Assembly: GCA_001938995.1 (NCBI GenBank)
Contig: MKZN01000006.1
Coordinates: 124,001 to 188,000, forward strand
Length of the DNA: 64,000 bases
Reading direction: 5' to 3'
Source of the DNA: Bacillus pumilus
Lineage (GTDB): Bacteria; Bacillota; Bacilli; Bacillales; Bacillaceae
The notes under the pieces are model-generated. The model saw only the letters and a program-made list of their open reading frames with translations. It searched no databases and was not told the DNA's origin. Position numbers and translations under genes: made by a program. Below are positions 45,298-56,200 of the stretch, one piece after another (position 1 is the first letter of the stretch; every line of letters starts with the position of its first letter).

Positions 45298-45939
45298 TTA
45301 TTCAGCTTCAGATACAACTGTAAAACGTTCACCAATATGTTCAGCTTGCTCAATTTCATCAACAAGAGCGATCGCATAGTCAGCATAACTGACATAACTA
45401 TCACCTTTTGAATTGACCATAAAATGATCCTTACCTTTCTGATAAGAACCCGTGCGTTTCCCCTCTGCGTCAAAGAAGGCTGCTGGGCTCAGGAAGGTCC
45501 ATTGTAATCCGTCGGTCTTTTGCAGATCATTTAGATTTTCTCCTTGCTGTGAAGCAGTAGCGTAGTACTCCTTCGGGAACTCTGGAGTGTCAACAAGCCT
45601 AGTTGTTTTAGCTTCATCTACAAATAGACTGCCTGCCCCGCCCACAACAATCAATCGGGTGTCTGGTGCATCTTTTAAGACGTCAATTAGTTTTTTCCCA
45701 GCTTCCACATGAAGATGCTCTTGTCCAGCAGGTGCTCCAAATGCATTCACAATCACATCAAATCCTTTGACATCTTCCGTCAACAAATGAAGAACATCTT
45801 TCTCTAAAACGGCTACTGATGCATCTGTCACCTTTTGTGCATCTCGAACAATTGCGGTGATTTCATGCCCTCTTGATTTTGCCTCTCTTAAAATTTCTTG
45901 TCCTGCCTTACCCGTTGCTCCAATGATTCCAATGTTCAT
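45298..45939 (-). CDS. ywnB: NAD(P)-binding epimerase-like protein, YwnB family
   Basis: This 213-residue atypical SDR (NAD(P)H-binding) protein has GIIGATGKAGQEIL at the N terminus, VVGGAGSLFVDE near 98-109 and SPAAFFDAEGKRTGSY near 150-165. It closely resembles B. subtilis YwnB, whose substrate is unknown. AGGAGG lies 7 nt before the ATG. The Rrf2 regulator upstream and a shared operator motif indicate that the pair forms a redox- or nitrosative-stress-type regulatory unit, as inferred from the Rrf2 family. Confidence 0.85.
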   Translation of the reverse strand: MNIGIIGATGKAGQEILREAKSRGHEITAIVRDAQKVTDASVAVLEKDVLHLLTEDVKGFDVIVNAFGAPAGQEHLHVEAGKKLIDVLKDAPDTRLIVVGGAGSLFVDEAKTTRLVDTPEFPKEYYATASQQGENLNDLQKTDGLQWTFLSPAAFFDAEGKRTGSYQKGKDHFMVNSKGDSYVSYADYAIALVDEIEQAEHIGERFTVVSEAE

Positions 45940-45982
45940 TTCAAAATCCTCCTAATATAATGTGTTTTTTTATGATTAACAA

Positions 45983-46001
45983 TGTAACTAACTCGGTTAC
46001 A
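45983..46001. promoter_or_regulatory. Palindromic operator upstream of ywnB
   Basis: TGTAAC-N7-GTTACA is a perfect 6-6 dyad 44-62 nt before the ywnB start. The same motif with the same spacing, and the same 13-bp flank ACCTCTGTTGTAA, recurs at 46472-46490 in the regulator promoter. Confidence 0.7.
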
Positions 46002-46026
46002 ACAGAGGTAAAAAAAATTGAATATG

Positions 46027-46455
46027 TCATCCAATTTTTTTGATTAAAATCTGCGTCAATTCACTCAATTTGATCTCAGCAAGCACTTGCTCCATCGCAC
46101 TTTGGGCGCGGCACAAAATCAATTCTAGTACAGCTTGAATATTTGCACCAATCGGGCAGTTAGGGTTCGGACTTTCATGGATTTGAAATAATTCTCCCTC
46201 ATCCACCACTTCAACCGCTTTATATACATCAAGCAGTGTCATTTCATCTTCCCTACGATTCAACTGCGAACCACCCTTACCAAGACTTGTTGAGATTAGG
46301 CCTGCTTTTTTTAATTTACTCATAATACGGCGAATGACTACTGGATTTGTATTGACACTTCCCGCAATATCCTCCGATGTCTGTAACGATCCTTTTTCAA
46401 GTGATAGCAAGGCCAGAATATGGACAGCGACAGTAAATCTGCTACTGATTTTCAT
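46027..46455 (-). CDS. ywnA: Rrf2 family transcriptional regulator, YwnA-like
   Basis: This 142-residue protein has an N-terminal winged helix (FTVAVHILALLSLEKG and NTNPVVIRRIMSKLKKAGLI near 34-53) and a C-terminal dimerisation helix. Cysteines in PNCPIG (near 99) and ELILCRAQ (near 115) could be sensors, but the three-Cys Fe-S pattern of NsrR/IscR is not present. It resembles B. subtilis YwnA. GAGGTGAG precedes the ATG. It lies upstream of ywnB on the same strand and probably controls itself and ywnB through the two matched operators. Confidence 0.85.
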   Translation of the reverse strand: MKISSRFTVAVHILALLSLEKGSLQTSEDIAGSVNTNPVVIRRIMSKLKKAGLISTSLGKGGSQLNRREDEMTLLDVYKAVEVVDEGELFQIHESPNPNCPIGANIQAVLELILCRAQSAMEQVLAEIKLSELTQILIKKIG

Positions 46456-46471
46456 GTTTTCTCACCTCTGT

Positions 46472-46490
46472 TGTAATCATTATAGTTACA
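46472..46490. promoter_or_regulatory. Palindromic operator over the ywnA -10
   Basis: TGTAAT-N7-GTTACA covers the -10 of the ywnA promoter, so binding of a repressor here would block RNA polymerase. It is the second copy of the ywnB operator motif. Confidence 0.75.
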
Positions 46491-46508
46491 CCTCGGGCAG
46501 ATTGTCAA
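46479..46508 (-). promoter_or_regulatory. SigA promoter of ywnA
   Basis: On the minus strand TTGACA (46503-46508) and TATAAT (46479-46484) are both perfect, with an 18-nt spacer. The T-run of the yvoF terminator ends directly at the -35. Confidence 0.85.
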
Positions 46509-46509
46509 C

Positions 46510-46539
46510 AAAAAAGTCTGCCGAGCTATTCAGCAGACG
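46510..46539 (-). terminator. Terminator of the hprK-yvoF operon
   Basis: On the minus strand GTCTGC / GCAGAC form a stem whose loop contains the yvoF stop codon, followed by TTTTTTG. Confidence 0.8.
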
Positions 46540-47062
46540 TAGGTGAACGTGCTTCCATTTCTTCTTTTGTATAAATCAGACGCATTGGGTTTCCACCAAC
46601 AAAACAACCTGGGGGAACGTCCTTATGAACAAGGGTTCCCGCAGATACGATGGCACCATCACCAATCGTCACTCCTGGCAAAATGGTTGAATTCGCTCCA
46701 ATTAACACGTCATCTCCGATATATACTTCCCCAAGCCTGTACTCTTTAATCAAATACTCATGGCACAAGATGGTCGTGTTATATCCGATCACACTGTTTC
46801 GCCCGACGGTAATTTTTTCAGGAAACATAAGGTCCACCATGACCATTAAGGCAAATGCCGTATCCTCCCCGACCTTCATGCGAAGGAAGGTGCGATATAT
46901 CCAATTTTTCATTCCCATAAAAGGCGTGTACCTAGCGATTTGAATAAAGATAAAATTTTTCACGACCTTGATAAAAGGGACAGTTCGATAGACTTGTCTA
47001 AGCGAATTGACTCCTTTGACAGGATAACGATCTGTATTTCTCAAATCAATCAGCTCCGACAA
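46526..47062 (-). CDS. yvoF: YvoF, hexapeptide-repeat acyltransferase
   Basis: This 178-residue protein is a left-handed beta-helix (LbH) acetyltransferase-type protein. Repeats such as [15 protein letters not shown] and [15 protein letters not shown] lie near 115-147, with the [11 protein letters not shown] ending typical of the Maa/NodL/CysE family. Acceptor is not known. It overlaps ppaX by 17 nt and is the last gene of the hprK operon. Confidence 0.88.
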   Translation of the reverse strand: MSELIDLRNTDRYPVKGVNSLRQVYRTVPFIKVVKNFIFIQIARYTPFMGMKNWIYRTFLRMKVGEDTAFALMVMVDLMFPEKITVGRNSVIGYNTTILCHEYLIKEYRLGEVYIGDDVLIGANSTILPGVTIGDGAIVSAGTLVHKDVPPGCFVGGNPMRLIYTKEEMEARSPTSAE

Positions 47063-47696
47063 TTGCCAACAGGTCGCTCATTTTCTTCAACATGAAATCA
47101 GGACGATGCTTGAATAGGGCCTCTTCTCCCTTAATGGACCAAGAGACACCTGCTGTTTTAGTCCCTGCCGCTTGACCAGACAAGATATCGTGGTAATTGT
47201 CGCCGACCATTACTGCTTCTTGCGGGTCACTGCCAAGCTTCGATAGCGCCAGTTGAACTGGTTCAGGATGCGGCTTCTCATTCTCTACATCATCCAGTGT
47301 CACAATGACTTCAAAGAATGGTTCTAAACCTGTCAGCTTCAATCCCATTAAGACGGTATCACGAATTTTCGTTGTCACGATCCCGAGCTTATACCCTCGG
47401 TCTTGCAGCACTGTCAATGTATCTAAAACAGTCTCATATTCAGTGACAAGCAAATCATGCTGTTCATGATTAAACGTGCGATACATCTGAATCATCTCAT
47501 CCGTCAAATCTGGATCCATAGCGGAAAATGTATCGACCAGTGAAGGACCAATGAAATGAAGAATATCCTCACGACTATACTGTCCAGGATAATAATGATT
47601 CAATGTATGCTGAAATGAAGCGATAATTAATTCGTTTGTATTGATTAATGTGCCATCTAAATCAAATAGCACTGTATTGATGGTTGATTCGTTCAT
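47046..47696 (-). CDS. ppaX: PpaX, HAD-family pyrophosphatase
   Basis: This 216-residue HAD phosphatase has motif [11 protein letters not shown] (about 10-19), motif II IVTTKI, and motif [14 protein letters not shown] near 170-181. In B. subtilis PpaX hydrolyses the pyrophosphate released when HprK/P dephosphorylates P-Ser-HPr. The co-occurrence with hprK in one operon supports that role. It overlaps yvoD by 4 nt. Confidence 0.93.
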   Translation of the reverse strand: MNESTINTVLFDLDGTLINTNELIIASFQHTLNHYYPGQYSREDILHFIGPSLVDTFSAMDPDLTDEMIQMYRTFNHEQHDLLVTEYETVLDTLTVLQDRGYKLGIVTTKIRDTVLMGLKLTGLEPFFEVIVTLDDVENEKPHPEPVQLALSKLGSDPQEAVMVGDNYHDILSGQAAGTKTAGVSWSIKGEEALFKHRPDFMLKKMSDLLAIVGAD

Positions 47697-48637
47697 ATGG
47701 CTTCCTTTCTAACAGCTGCTCGTTCCCGCTTTCGCCAAATATAGCTAATGGCAGCTGTTAATAAAATAGCAGAAATGAGGCGGATGAAAAGTAGCGGCCA
47801 TACCGGAATGCCAAGTGGTATAAAAACCAGCGTATCTTCTACAACCGCATGACAAGCGACGAGGAAAATAAAGGCAAGGGTTAAATCCTTTTTACTCACG
47901 CCATCCTCTTGCACAGCTTTTATCATCACACCCGCACCGTAGGCTAAACCGATGGTTAATCCTGCCACCAATGTCATCGATGTATTCTCTTTCATGCCAA
48001 GCATTCTCGTAAAAGGAGAAAGCCATCTTGAAAGAACATGCAACCACCCTAAATCTCTCATGAATTGAATGATGATCATGAGCGGAATGACAATACAAGC
48101 GAGCTGGAGTACACCAAGAACAGCTTTTTGTAAGGCTAGAAGAACAATCATGTACCAGCTTGAATGGACATCAGCGGTTTGAGTCGCCGCAAGCAATCCG
48201 TACTGCGCCGTTTCTTGCCCCCCCTGCCATACAAGATGAATGATAACAGCTGAAACAGCCGCAAGACTGATGCGAACTAACAAGATGATAGGTACCTTCA
48301 GCCCCACCTTCGCCGCCACCGTCGATTCAATGATTAAGTTATGACTGAAAGATAGCATCACTGCCAAAATGAAGACTTCTTTGACAGGTAGTTCTAACGT
48401 TAAAATAGCAGCGATACCCGCATACAAGTTCAACATATTTCCTAATACAAGCGGGATTGCAGCTTCTCCCGAAAGACCAAACAACCCCATAAATGGCCGA
48501 ATGAATTGGATGATCCAATCCATCACAGGCGTATGCTGCAAAATGCTGACAAGGATGGTGACCGGAAAAATGACTTTTCCAAGTGTCCAAGTTGTCGATA
48601 ATCCTGCTTTCAAGCCGTTTTTCCATGTTTCCCCCAT
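47693..48637 (-). CDS. yvoD: YvoD, nucleoside-recognition (Gate) domain membrane protein
   Basis: This 314-residue integral membrane protein has about eight hydrophobic helices and two Gate (nucleoside recognition, PF07670) repeats, the first near 40-140 and the second near 180-290 with [18 protein letters not shown]. The family includes spore proteins and putative transporters, and no substrate is established. It lies between lgt (15 nt) and ppaX (4-nt overlap) in the operon. Confidence 0.88.
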   Translation of the reverse strand: MGETWKNGLKAGLSTTWTLGKVIFPVTILVSILQHTPVMDWIIQFIRPFMGLFGLSGEAAIPLVLGNMLNLYAGIAAILTLELPVKEVFILAVMLSFSHNLIIESTVAAKVGLKVPIILLVRISLAAVSAVIIHLVWQGGQETAQYGLLAATQTADVHSSWYMIVLLALQKAVLGVLQLACIVIPLMIIIQFMRDLGWLHVLSRWLSPFTRMLGMKENTSMTLVAGLTIGLAYGAGVMIKAVQEDGVSKKDLTLAFIFLVACHAVVEDTLVFIPLGIPVWPLLFIRLISAILLTAAISYIWRKRERAAVRKEAI

Positions 48638-48652
48638 CTTATCCCTCCTGTA

Positions 48653-49477
48653 TTAATTTAATGTATTATTTTCTTTATACCGAATAGATGCGTAGCCTTT
48701 AATTCTTCTCAATATGATGAACAAAATCGCCACTACACATATCGTAATTGAGATGATTTCCGCGACACGAAGTTGCTCTGTCAGCATTAAGCTATCCGTT
48801 CTCATACCTTCTATGAAGAAACGGCCAATTGAATACCAAATTAAATAAGACAAAAAGATTTCGCCTCTACGGATAGACGTTCTGCGTAATAAAATTAACA
48901 ACACAACGCCGGCTATATTCCATAATGATTCGTATAAAAACGTCGGATGATAATACGTCCCATCAATATACATCTGATTAATGATAAAAGTAGGCAAATG
49001 TAAATTTTCTAAAAAGGCTCTTGAAACAGCCTCACCATGCGCTTCCTGATTAATAAAGTTTCCCCAGCGTCCAATCGCCTGTCCTAGTAAAATACTAGGT
49101 GCAGCTACATCAGCGATTTTCCAAAAAGACACTTTTTTCAATCTTGTAAATACAATGGCTGTCAGTACTGCCCCAATCAGCCCTCCGTGTATCGCAATCC
49201 CGCCATTCCAAATCTTCATCATTTCGTTAGGGTGCTGCTGATAATAGTCCCATTCAAATGAAACATAATAAATCCGTGCAAAAATAATCGCAATGGGAAT
49301 CGCAAATAAGATCATATCAATGAATGTATCTTTATTGATTCCCCTCTTTTCACATTCCCTCAGTGCAAGCCATAGGCCAAGCAAAGCTCCTACACCTATG
49401 ATCACACCATACCAATGAACCGAAATAGGACCTAACTGAAAAGCGATCGGGTCAATTGGCTTCATTGCTTCGTTCAT
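48653..49477 (-). CDS. lgt: Lgt, prolipoprotein diacylglyceryl transferase
   Basis: This 274-residue membrane enzyme transfers diacylglycerol from phosphatidylglycerol to the lipobox Cys of prolipoproteins. The Lgt signature [13 protein letters not shown] lies near 137-149, HGGLIGA near 96-102 carries the essential His, and [16 protein letters not shown] near 216-231 follows. Seven helices are expected. It lies 11 nt after hprK. The siderophore-binding lipoprotein encoded in this window is a predicted substrate. Confidence 0.97.
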   Translation of the reverse strand: MNEAMKPIDPIAFQLGPISVHWYGVIIGVGALLGLWLALRECEKRGINKDTFIDMILFAIPIAIIFARIYYVSFEWDYYQQHPNEMMKIWNGGIAIHGGLIGAVLTAIVFTRLKKVSFWKIADVAAPSILLGQAIGRWGNFINQEAHGEAVSRAFLENLHLPTFIINQMYIDGTYYHPTFLYESLWNIAGVVLLILLRRTSIRRGEIFLSYLIWYSIGRFFIEGMRTDSLMLTEQLRVAEIISITICVVAILFIILRRIKGYASIRYKENNTLN

Positions 49478-49488
49478 ATAGACAACTC

Positions 49489-50421
49489 CTATTCATCCTG
49501 GCCATTATCTTCAATGACGTCGGCAAGTTTACTTGTAAATTGTTCCGCTGCGTTATGCCCCATTCGTTTTAACCTGAAATTCATCGCCGCCACCTCAATG
49601 ATGACTGCTAAGTTCCGTCCAGGACGGACTGGGATGGTCAGCTTAGGTACATCTGTATCAATGATTCTCATTTTTTCTTCTTCAAGCCCTAAACGATCGT
49701 ACTGCTTGCCTTGTTCCCAAAGTTCAAGGTTCATGATAATTGTAATTCTTTTATAACTTCTGACTGCGCCTGCTCCAAATAAGGTCATGACGTTAATAAT
49801 ACCTAACCCTCGGATTTCAAGAAGGTGTTCAATCAGTTCCGGTGCGCTTCCAACTAATGTATCTTGATCCTCTTGACGAATTTCCACGCAATCGTCAGCG
49901 ACCAGTCTGTGTCCCCTCTTCACAAGTTCTAGGGCAGTTTCACTTTTTCCTACTCCACTTTTCCCAATCAATAATACACCTACCCCATATACATCCACGA
50001 GCACACCATGAATCGCTGTCGTTGGGGCGAGCTTACTTTCTAAAAAGTTCGTTAATCGACTAGAAAGTCTTGTTGTTTTCAAACTTGATCGTAAAACCGG
50101 CACACCATTTTCATTTGATGCTTCAATTAATTCCTTCGGCACTTCACGATCTCTCGACAAAATAATGGCAGGGGTAATATCTGTACAAAGAGACATCATT
50201 CTCTGCTTTTTCTCAAGCTCAGGAAGCTGTTCAAAAAAGGAAAGCTCTGTTTTCCCTAAAAGCTGAACTCTTTCTTTTGGGTAATATGTAAAATATCCAG
50301 CCATTTCAATACCTGGTCTGGAAAGATCACTGATTGTAATGGGACGATTAATTCCTTCTTCCCCACTTACCAGTTCAAGATGAAAATGTTCCATTATGTC
50401 CTTCGTACGAACTTTCGGCAC
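49489..50421 (-). CDS. hprK: HprK, HPr kinase/phosphorylase
   Basis: This 310-residue bifunctional enzyme phosphorylates and dephosphorylates Ser46 of HPr and Crh and so controls carbon catabolite repression. Walker [10 protein letters not shown] lies near 154-162, and the signature [12 protein letters not shown] near 200-211. GTG 50421 has AAAGGAGG 7 nt upstream; the frame extends 7 codons further. It is the first gene of the hprK-lgt-yvoD-ppaX-yvoF operon and divergent from nagA. Confidence 0.97.
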   Translation of the reverse strand: MPKVRTKDIMEHFHLELVSGEEGINRPITISDLSRPGIEMAGYFTYYPKERVQLLGKTELSFFEQLPELEKKQRMMSLCTDITPAIILSRDREVPKELIEASNENGVPVLRSSLKTTRLSSRLTNFLESKLAPTTAIHGVLVDVYGVGVLLIGKSGVGKSETALELVKRGHRLVADDCVEIRQEDQDTLVGSAPELIEHLLEIRGLGIINVMTLFGAGAVRSYKRITIIMNLELWEQGKQYDRLGLEEEKMRIIDTDVPKLTIPVRPGRNLAVIIEVAAMNFRLKRMGHNAAEQFTSKLADVIEDNGQDE

Positions 50422-50529
50422 GTTTCTTCCTCCTTTTATCACAGGCGTTTCAGAAATACAGCTCTATTTTATCACTTTCAATGATGAACCCAAAACAGTA
50501 TTTTCTCCTGTTCCTGTCATACGCCCCTA

Positions 50530-50545
50530 ACTGGTATAGACAACT
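50530..50545. promoter_or_regulatory. NagR (dre-like) operator upstream of nagA
   Basis: ACTGGTATAGACAACT resembles the imperfect palindrome bound by NagR/DasR-type GntR regulators (core TGGTCTAGACCA). It immediately precedes TATACTATAAA, which would hold the nagA -10. The regulator is encoded at the end of the same operon. Confidence 0.75.
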
Positions 50546-50599
50546 ATACTATAAAAGGGTAAACTAAGGGTAATAAACAGTGAACAAGGGGGCATAAAT

Positions 50600-51781
50600 A
50601 TGAGCGAGTCTTTATTGCTCTCGAATATTCATATTGTGACAAAGACAGCAATCATTGAACACGGTTTTGTCGGTTTACGCGATGGCAAAATTGACTATAT
50701 TTCAACAACACCTCCGACAGGAAATTATGAAAAAGTATATATTTCCCGGGAAAACTTTTATTTACTTCCTGGAATGATTGACATTCACATTCACGGAGGA
50801 TACGGTGCAGATGTGATGGATGCAACACCCGAAGCCATGGATATACTGGCAGCCCACTTACCATCAGAAGGAACGACAAGCTTTTTAGCCACAACCATTA
50901 CACAAAACCATCAAGAGATCGAATCTGCCCTTCACAATGTCGCTCAATGGAAAAAACATCATGGAAAAAAATCCGAAAATCAGGCACAATGTTTAGGTAT
51001 CCACCTTGAAGGTCCATTTATTTCTAAACATAAGGCTGGGGCACAGCCTGCTCAGTGGATTCGTCCACCTGACCTCTCTCTATTTGAGAAATGGCTTGAT
51101 ATATCTGAACAGCTCATTCAAATTGTGACGTTTGCGCCTGAAGAAGATTCTGACTTTCATTTTCTATCCATGCTCCAAAAAAAAGACATTATTCCTTCAA
51201 TTGGACATACAAATGCCCAAAGTGACATGATTGATTTAGCAGCAAAGCAAGGTGCATGCCATGTCACGCATCTTTATAATGCCATGAGTACATTTCAGCA
51301 TCGTGAGCCCCAAGCTGTAGGTGCTGCTCTAACCAACGAGAACATTCACACTGAACTGATCACAGATGGCATACATTCACACCCCCTTGCTATTAAGCTT
51401 GCTTATCTAGCAAAAGGAAGTGATCGTTTGATGATGATCACCGATTCAATGCGGGCAAAAGGTCTAGGAGACGGAACATACGAATTTGGCGGCCAAACCG
51501 TCACAGTCAATGGAGAAAAGGCATTGCTGCCTGATGGTACACTTGCAGGATCCATCTTACAAATGAAAGATGGCGTAAAGCGGATGAGACAGATCACAGC
51601 TTGCGACTGGACAGAGATTGCCAAGATGACCTCAACCAATGCAGCAATACAGCTGGGGGTTGATGAACAACTCGGTTCCATCGAAGTTGGAAAACTTGCA
51701 GATCTGGTCATCTGGAATGATTCTGGCGACCTGATCATGACGATCTGCCGAGGACGAATCGCCTGGAAAAAAGGAGACTAA
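50600..51781 (+). CDS. nagA: NagA, N-acetylglucosamine-6-phosphate deacetylase
   Basis: This 393-residue amidohydrolase removes acetate from GlcNAc-6-P. Metal-binding residues are in GMIDIHIHGGYGAD (near 58-71), HLEGPFIS (Glu near 137), SIGHTNAQ (His near 202) and HLYNAMS (His near 223). The catalytic Asp is in MMITDSMRAKG near 281. AAGGGGG lies 7-8 nt before the ATG. It is the first gene of nagA-nagB-nagR and lets the cell use chitin- or wall-derived GlcNAc. Confidence 0.96.
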   Translation: MSESLLLSNIHIVTKTAIIEHGFVGLRDGKIDYISTTPPTGNYEKVYISRENFYLLPGMIDIHIHGGYGADVMDATPEAMDILAAHLPSEGTTSFLATTITQNHQEIESALHNVAQWKKHHGKKSENQAQCLGIHLEGPFISKHKAGAQPAQWIRPPDLSLFEKWLDISEQLIQIVTFAPEEDSDFHFLSMLQKKDIIPSIGHTNAQSDMIDLAAKQGACHVTHLYNAMSTFQHREPQAVGAALTNENIHTELITDGIHSHPLAIKLAYLAKGSDRLMMITDSMRAKGLGDGTYEFGGQTVTVNGEKALLPDGTLAGSILQMKDGVKRMRQITACDWTEIAKMTSTNAAIQLGVDEQLGSIEVGKLADLVIWNDSGDLIMTICRGRIAWKKGD

Positions 51782-51786
51782 ACACT

Positions 51787-52512
51787 ATGAATATCATTGA
51801 ATTTAAAGACAAAGAACAATTAGGTAAAGAAGCAGCTGCTTTTATTGCTCGCTCAATCGAATCAAAACCAGATGCCGTGCTTGGTTTAGCAACTGGCGGT
51901 ACACCAACCGAAACGTATAAAGAACTCATTCATCTATATCAAATGAAACAATTGTCTTTCAAACAAACAAGAACAGTCAACTTAGATGAATATGCAGGTC
52001 TTGATTCACATCATGAAAATAGTTATATGACTTACATGAAACAACATTTGTTTGACCATGTGGACCTCCCGGAAGATCAATATTTTTTGCCAAACGGTCA
52101 TGCATCAAATTTAGAAGAAGAATGCTTGCGATATGAAAAACTCATTCAAGACTTAGGAGGCATCGACCTTCAGCTTCTTGGAATCGGACAGAATGGCCAT
52201 ATCGGTTTTAACGAACCTGGAACTCCTTTCGACTCAAAGACACATGTTATTCAATTAGATGAGAACACTCGTCAAGCAAATGCAAGATACTTTTCTTCTA
52301 TTGATGAAGTGCCGAAATATGCCATTACAATGGGTATTGCAAGCATTCTCTCAAGCAAAAAAATTCTGCTTATCGCTACAGGAAAATCAAAAGCGGAAGT
52401 GATCAAGCAGTTAGAACAGTCAGAGATTCATCCAGACTTCCCTGCATCTGCCTTAAAACTTCATCCAGATGTGACCATTTTTATTGATAGTGAAGCTGGT
52501 TCACTACGCTAG
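51787..52512 (+). CDS. nagB: NagB, glucosamine-6-phosphate deaminase
   Basis: This 241-residue enzyme converts GlcN-6-P to fructose-6-P and ammonia. LGLATGGTPTETYKEL near 33-48 binds phosphate, NLDEYAGL near 65-72 carries the catalytic Asp, and GIGQNGHIGFNEPG near 130-143 is the family signature with the active-site His. It lacks the allosteric extension of the enterobacterial enzyme. It lies 5 nt after nagA. Confidence 0.97.
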   Translation: MNIIEFKDKEQLGKEAAAFIARSIESKPDAVLGLATGGTPTETYKELIHLYQMKQLSFKQTRTVNLDEYAGLDSHHENSYMTYMKQHLFDHVDLPEDQYFLPNGHASNLEEECLRYEKLIQDLGGIDLQLLGIGQNGHIGFNEPGTPFDSKTHVIQLDENTRQANARYFSSIDEVPKYAITMGIASILSSKKILLIATGKSKAEVIKQLEQSEIHPDFPASALKLHPDVTIFIDSEAGSLR

Positions 52513-52530
52513 AGGCGAAAGGGTATTCAC

Positions 52531-53256
52531 ATGTTTATTGATAAGCAGTCACCCATTCCAATGTACCATCAGATTATGGAGAACCTGAAAAAACAAATTG
52601 AGGATGGAACATTAGCACCCGATACACTCATTCCTTCTGAAAGAGAATATGCCGAACGCTTTGGTATTAGTCGAATGACTGTCAGACAAGCCTTATCGAA
52701 CCTTGTGAACGAAGGATATTTGTATCGCCAAAAAGGAAAAGGCACTTTTGTTAGCCGAGAGAAATTCGAACAGCCACTTCAAGGCTTGACTAGTTTCACA
52801 GAAGATATGAGACAGCGTGGACTCAAGGCTTCGAGCGAACTGTTAGATTTCAATAAAATCGCATGTCCGGCGCACCTATTCTCATCCCTACAGTTGGCGG
52901 ACAGTGATGCTGTCTTTGAACTCAAACGCATTCGTTTTGCAAATGACGAACCGATGGCCATTGAGACGAGCTATATTCCTGAAAAATTTGCAGGTACTCT
53001 CACAAAAGAGCATTTAACCGGCTCTTTATATGAATATATCGAAAACCATACAGGCCTTGCGATTGCACATGCAACACAAGAACTAGAAGCCAATGTAGCA
53101 ACTAAAGGAGAAGCACACTTGCTATCTATTACGACTGGTGCCCCTGTTCTTTCGATTACAAGGACGACTTATCTTCAAAATGACCTTCCATTCGAGTATG
53201 TCCTTTCGGTGTATAGAGGTGACCGTTACAAACTCATTCATACAATGGAAAGATAA
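52531..53256 (+). CDS. nagR: NagR (YvoA), GntR/HutC family repressor
   Basis: This 241-residue regulator has an N-terminal winged helix (SEREYAERFGISRMTVRQAL near 35-54, KGKGTFVS near 70-77) and a C-terminal UTRA effector domain that binds GlcN-6-P or GlcNAc-6-P. It represses nagAB and nagP in B. subtilis. The operator at 50530 upstream of nagA gives an autoregulated operon. AGAGGCGAAAGG stands before the ATG. Confidence 0.95.
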   Translation: MFIDKQSPIPMYHQIMENLKKQIEDGTLAPDTLIPSEREYAERFGISRMTVRQALSNLVNEGYLYRQKGKGTFVSREKFEQPLQGLTSFTEDMRQRGLKASSELLDFNKIACPAHLFSSLQLADSDAVFELKRIRFANDEPMAIETSYIPEKFAGTLTKEHLTGSLYEYIENHTGLAIAHATQELEANVATKGEAHLLSITTGAPVLSITRTTYLQNDLPFEYVLSVYRGDRYKLIHTMER

Positions 53257-53287
53257 ACAGCGCTCCGAGACCGGAGCACTGTTTTTT
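53255..53287 (+). terminator. Terminator of the nag operon
   Basis: AAACAGCGCTCCG / CGGAGCACTGTTT form a 13-bp stem with one mismatch, followed by TTTT. The convergent yvnB ends at the same place. Confidence 0.85.
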
Positions 53288-56200
53288 TATTTGCGAATCA
53301 ATTTTTTATGCCCTTCATCTTTTGTATGGATTTTCCATATAGGTGAGACAGCCTTTCCTTGGAATCGGTCTTTTGCGATGGTGTACCAATAATAATCTTG
53401 ATTTGGTTTTAATCCTTTCCACTCAAAACTTGCCTTTTTGCCACTCTTCACCCCTCTTGCTTCTCCAAGAAGTACATTTGTATATACATTAAGCTCAAAA
53501 TAGTTGGTTTTAACCGATTTCATTTTTGGCGTCAAATCCACATCGATTGAGAATTCGTCCTGATCTCCATATGTTTTGGGATCATAGAAATGTTCTTGAT
53601 TCATGTATGGTGAATATGTCGTAAAATGAAGTTGGTTTTTTTCTTGATCTGCTGTGATTAATCGCATAAACCCTTGTCCACCTTCTGGACCTGATTGATA
53701 ATCCGCAAGAATTTGGTACACTTTCCGATCGATTTTCCCGTCTTGATCATCGTCTAGCTCATCTACCTTCCTGCTTGCCCCGTGGTAATGACCACTAAAT
53801 ACTGCCACAATGTTCGGATGTCTCTTCACCACTTGGTGAAAGATGAGGTCGCCAATTGGACTTCGGTTACCACTCACTAGCAGATATTCGTGAAAGTTTA
53901 AGATGACGATGCGCTCTGGATGCTCTGAAATCACCTGATTTAACCAATCAATTTCAGCTTGTTTGATCCCCCATCCCATATAAACCATCATGTAATCATT
54001 CCCCTCTGCAGAGATAAGGTCATAATGTCCTCGATTGTTTTGATACGATTCTCCGTAGTAAGGTTTTTCTGCAAATCGTTTCGCACCGAAGTATCTTCCA
54101 TACTCCATATATGAACCGTCTTTATGTCTCACATCATGATTACCTGCTAATACACCATACGGAATATGATGTTCATCTAATACACGCATAAATGTATCTG
54201 CACGTTGCCATTGCTTATCTTTAGAATCATCAACAATATCACCAGTATGGAATACATATTGAATATTTAATTGATCTCTCTGATCTCTGATCCATTCAAC
54301 CATTTGTTTGAAGATATGTGGATAGCTCTTAGCATAATATTGCGTATCAGACATCCACACCATCCTGTAGGGCTTTTGCGTTTTGCTGATTTCATCTTGT
54401 ACGAGCAAATCAAATGTTTGATTCTTCATGTACTGCCTGACTGAGAGTAGTCCTTTGAGATAAAACTCTTTTCGATCCTTCGCAAAGTGATGATTGATTT
54501 TATCCCACTTTTCCTCCTGTTGATTCCATGCGTACATGGTCACCTTTCTCCCTTGCAATGAACTTCCTTTCCATACAGCTTCTACTACATCTTTTTCACG
54601 AACATGATGGTTTACTTTGATTTGAAAGCGATGATAAGGAAAACGCTGCAAGTCTTTCGTTTCAACGGTCTTACCATCAGCGAATGCAATCCGGTTTCTT
54701 TCATCAGCAGAAAAGATCATTTCTCCTTTTTGACGAAGTTGATGAGGCGGTTCAGTTTCTGCTGCATATTTAAAGATGTCCATCGATGGATGTAACGATG
54801 TGTATTGATACGCGCGATAAAATGAATAATCTAACTTATCATTTGTTGGATCTTTTGTTACAACGGTTTGCTTAGACGATTCTTCTTTTGTCTTATCTGA
54901 AATTCTTTCTGGTGTCTCTGGGTGTTCATGTACCGTCTTGAATTCTTTTTTCATGACAGTCATATTCCCTGCCGCATCTTTAGCTTTGATTAGAAACGTG
55001 TGCTGCCCAGGGGTTAATTCACTAGAAGAGGTCCGATATGGCAATGAGATCGGTTCACCATTTAAGTATGCATGGATATCTTCTATGTCACTCCAGCGAT
55101 CAGTTACCTTCGCCTTTAACGTAAAGACCCCTTTATATTGGGCATTTGTTTGTATGTTTGTTTTGATTTTTGGACCTGTATTATCCACATTGACACGAAC
55201 AGACGCATGCTCACCTTCCGTTTTGGCTTGTATCAGATGTGAACCTTCCTTCAGCAGACTTGTATCCCACTGTATCCCAGTTGAGACATATGCTTGTTTT
55301 GGAATTTGAAATTGAAACGTTCGCACTTTTTTGGCATCAGCACCATCTCCCATTTTCCACTCCTTTTGCGGTTTGCGATTCTGCGGGTAGATGTGCGTGC
55401 CATTTGATAAAATCAATCTGACATTCTTCAGTTCAAAGTCATCATGATTCTCTCCCTTCAAGTGATCAAACGGAGAGGACTTGGTTCCAGCATGAAAAGA
55501 AATCGTTTGAACATCTGTTTTGTTCAGCTTTGCTTCTGGTATCGGCATTGTATAGGTTCGATACACTTTTGTCGAATCATCAAAAATAGAAAGTAAGTGC
55601 TTACCGATTGAAACACCGTTTTTAAAATATAAATTTGTTCCTTTGACATCAAATGCGATATATGGGTCTGCTTCTAGGGCAGAAAACGTATGTTGTTGCT
55701 TCTTTCCATCTATCTTTAATTGAATCGGCTTTTTCAAATCAGATGTCGCCTTTAAAGCGAAAGCACCTGATACTGTCTCTCCCTGTTCGACGTTGAATCG
55801 TAGCCCGTGGGCTTTGCTGATCTGCTCCACATCAATAGATTTCTTCATTGTCATTGTCTGATTCTCACCATCTGACGCTTCAAGTTGATATTCTAGCTGT
55901 TCCTGACCAATCAATTCAGGCGAATAGACAATGTGATGAAACAGCCGGTCATTATGGTCTTTTTGAAGAAGCACTTCTTTAAACTGATTCTTGTGATTAG
56001 TCCGATAACGTAACTTAACTGTTTTGACGATCTGATCGTCCTGTACCTCTGCTTTAATTTCAATCCCTTCTGTTGGTTTGATCGGTTTCCGATCGGTCAT
56101 ATCTTCAATCACAGGTTTATGAATATCCTGTGATATTTCCTTTTTTTCAGTAGGAATTTGTGTGTTTAACACCTTTCCAGGTGTAGGCTCTTCTTCTACT

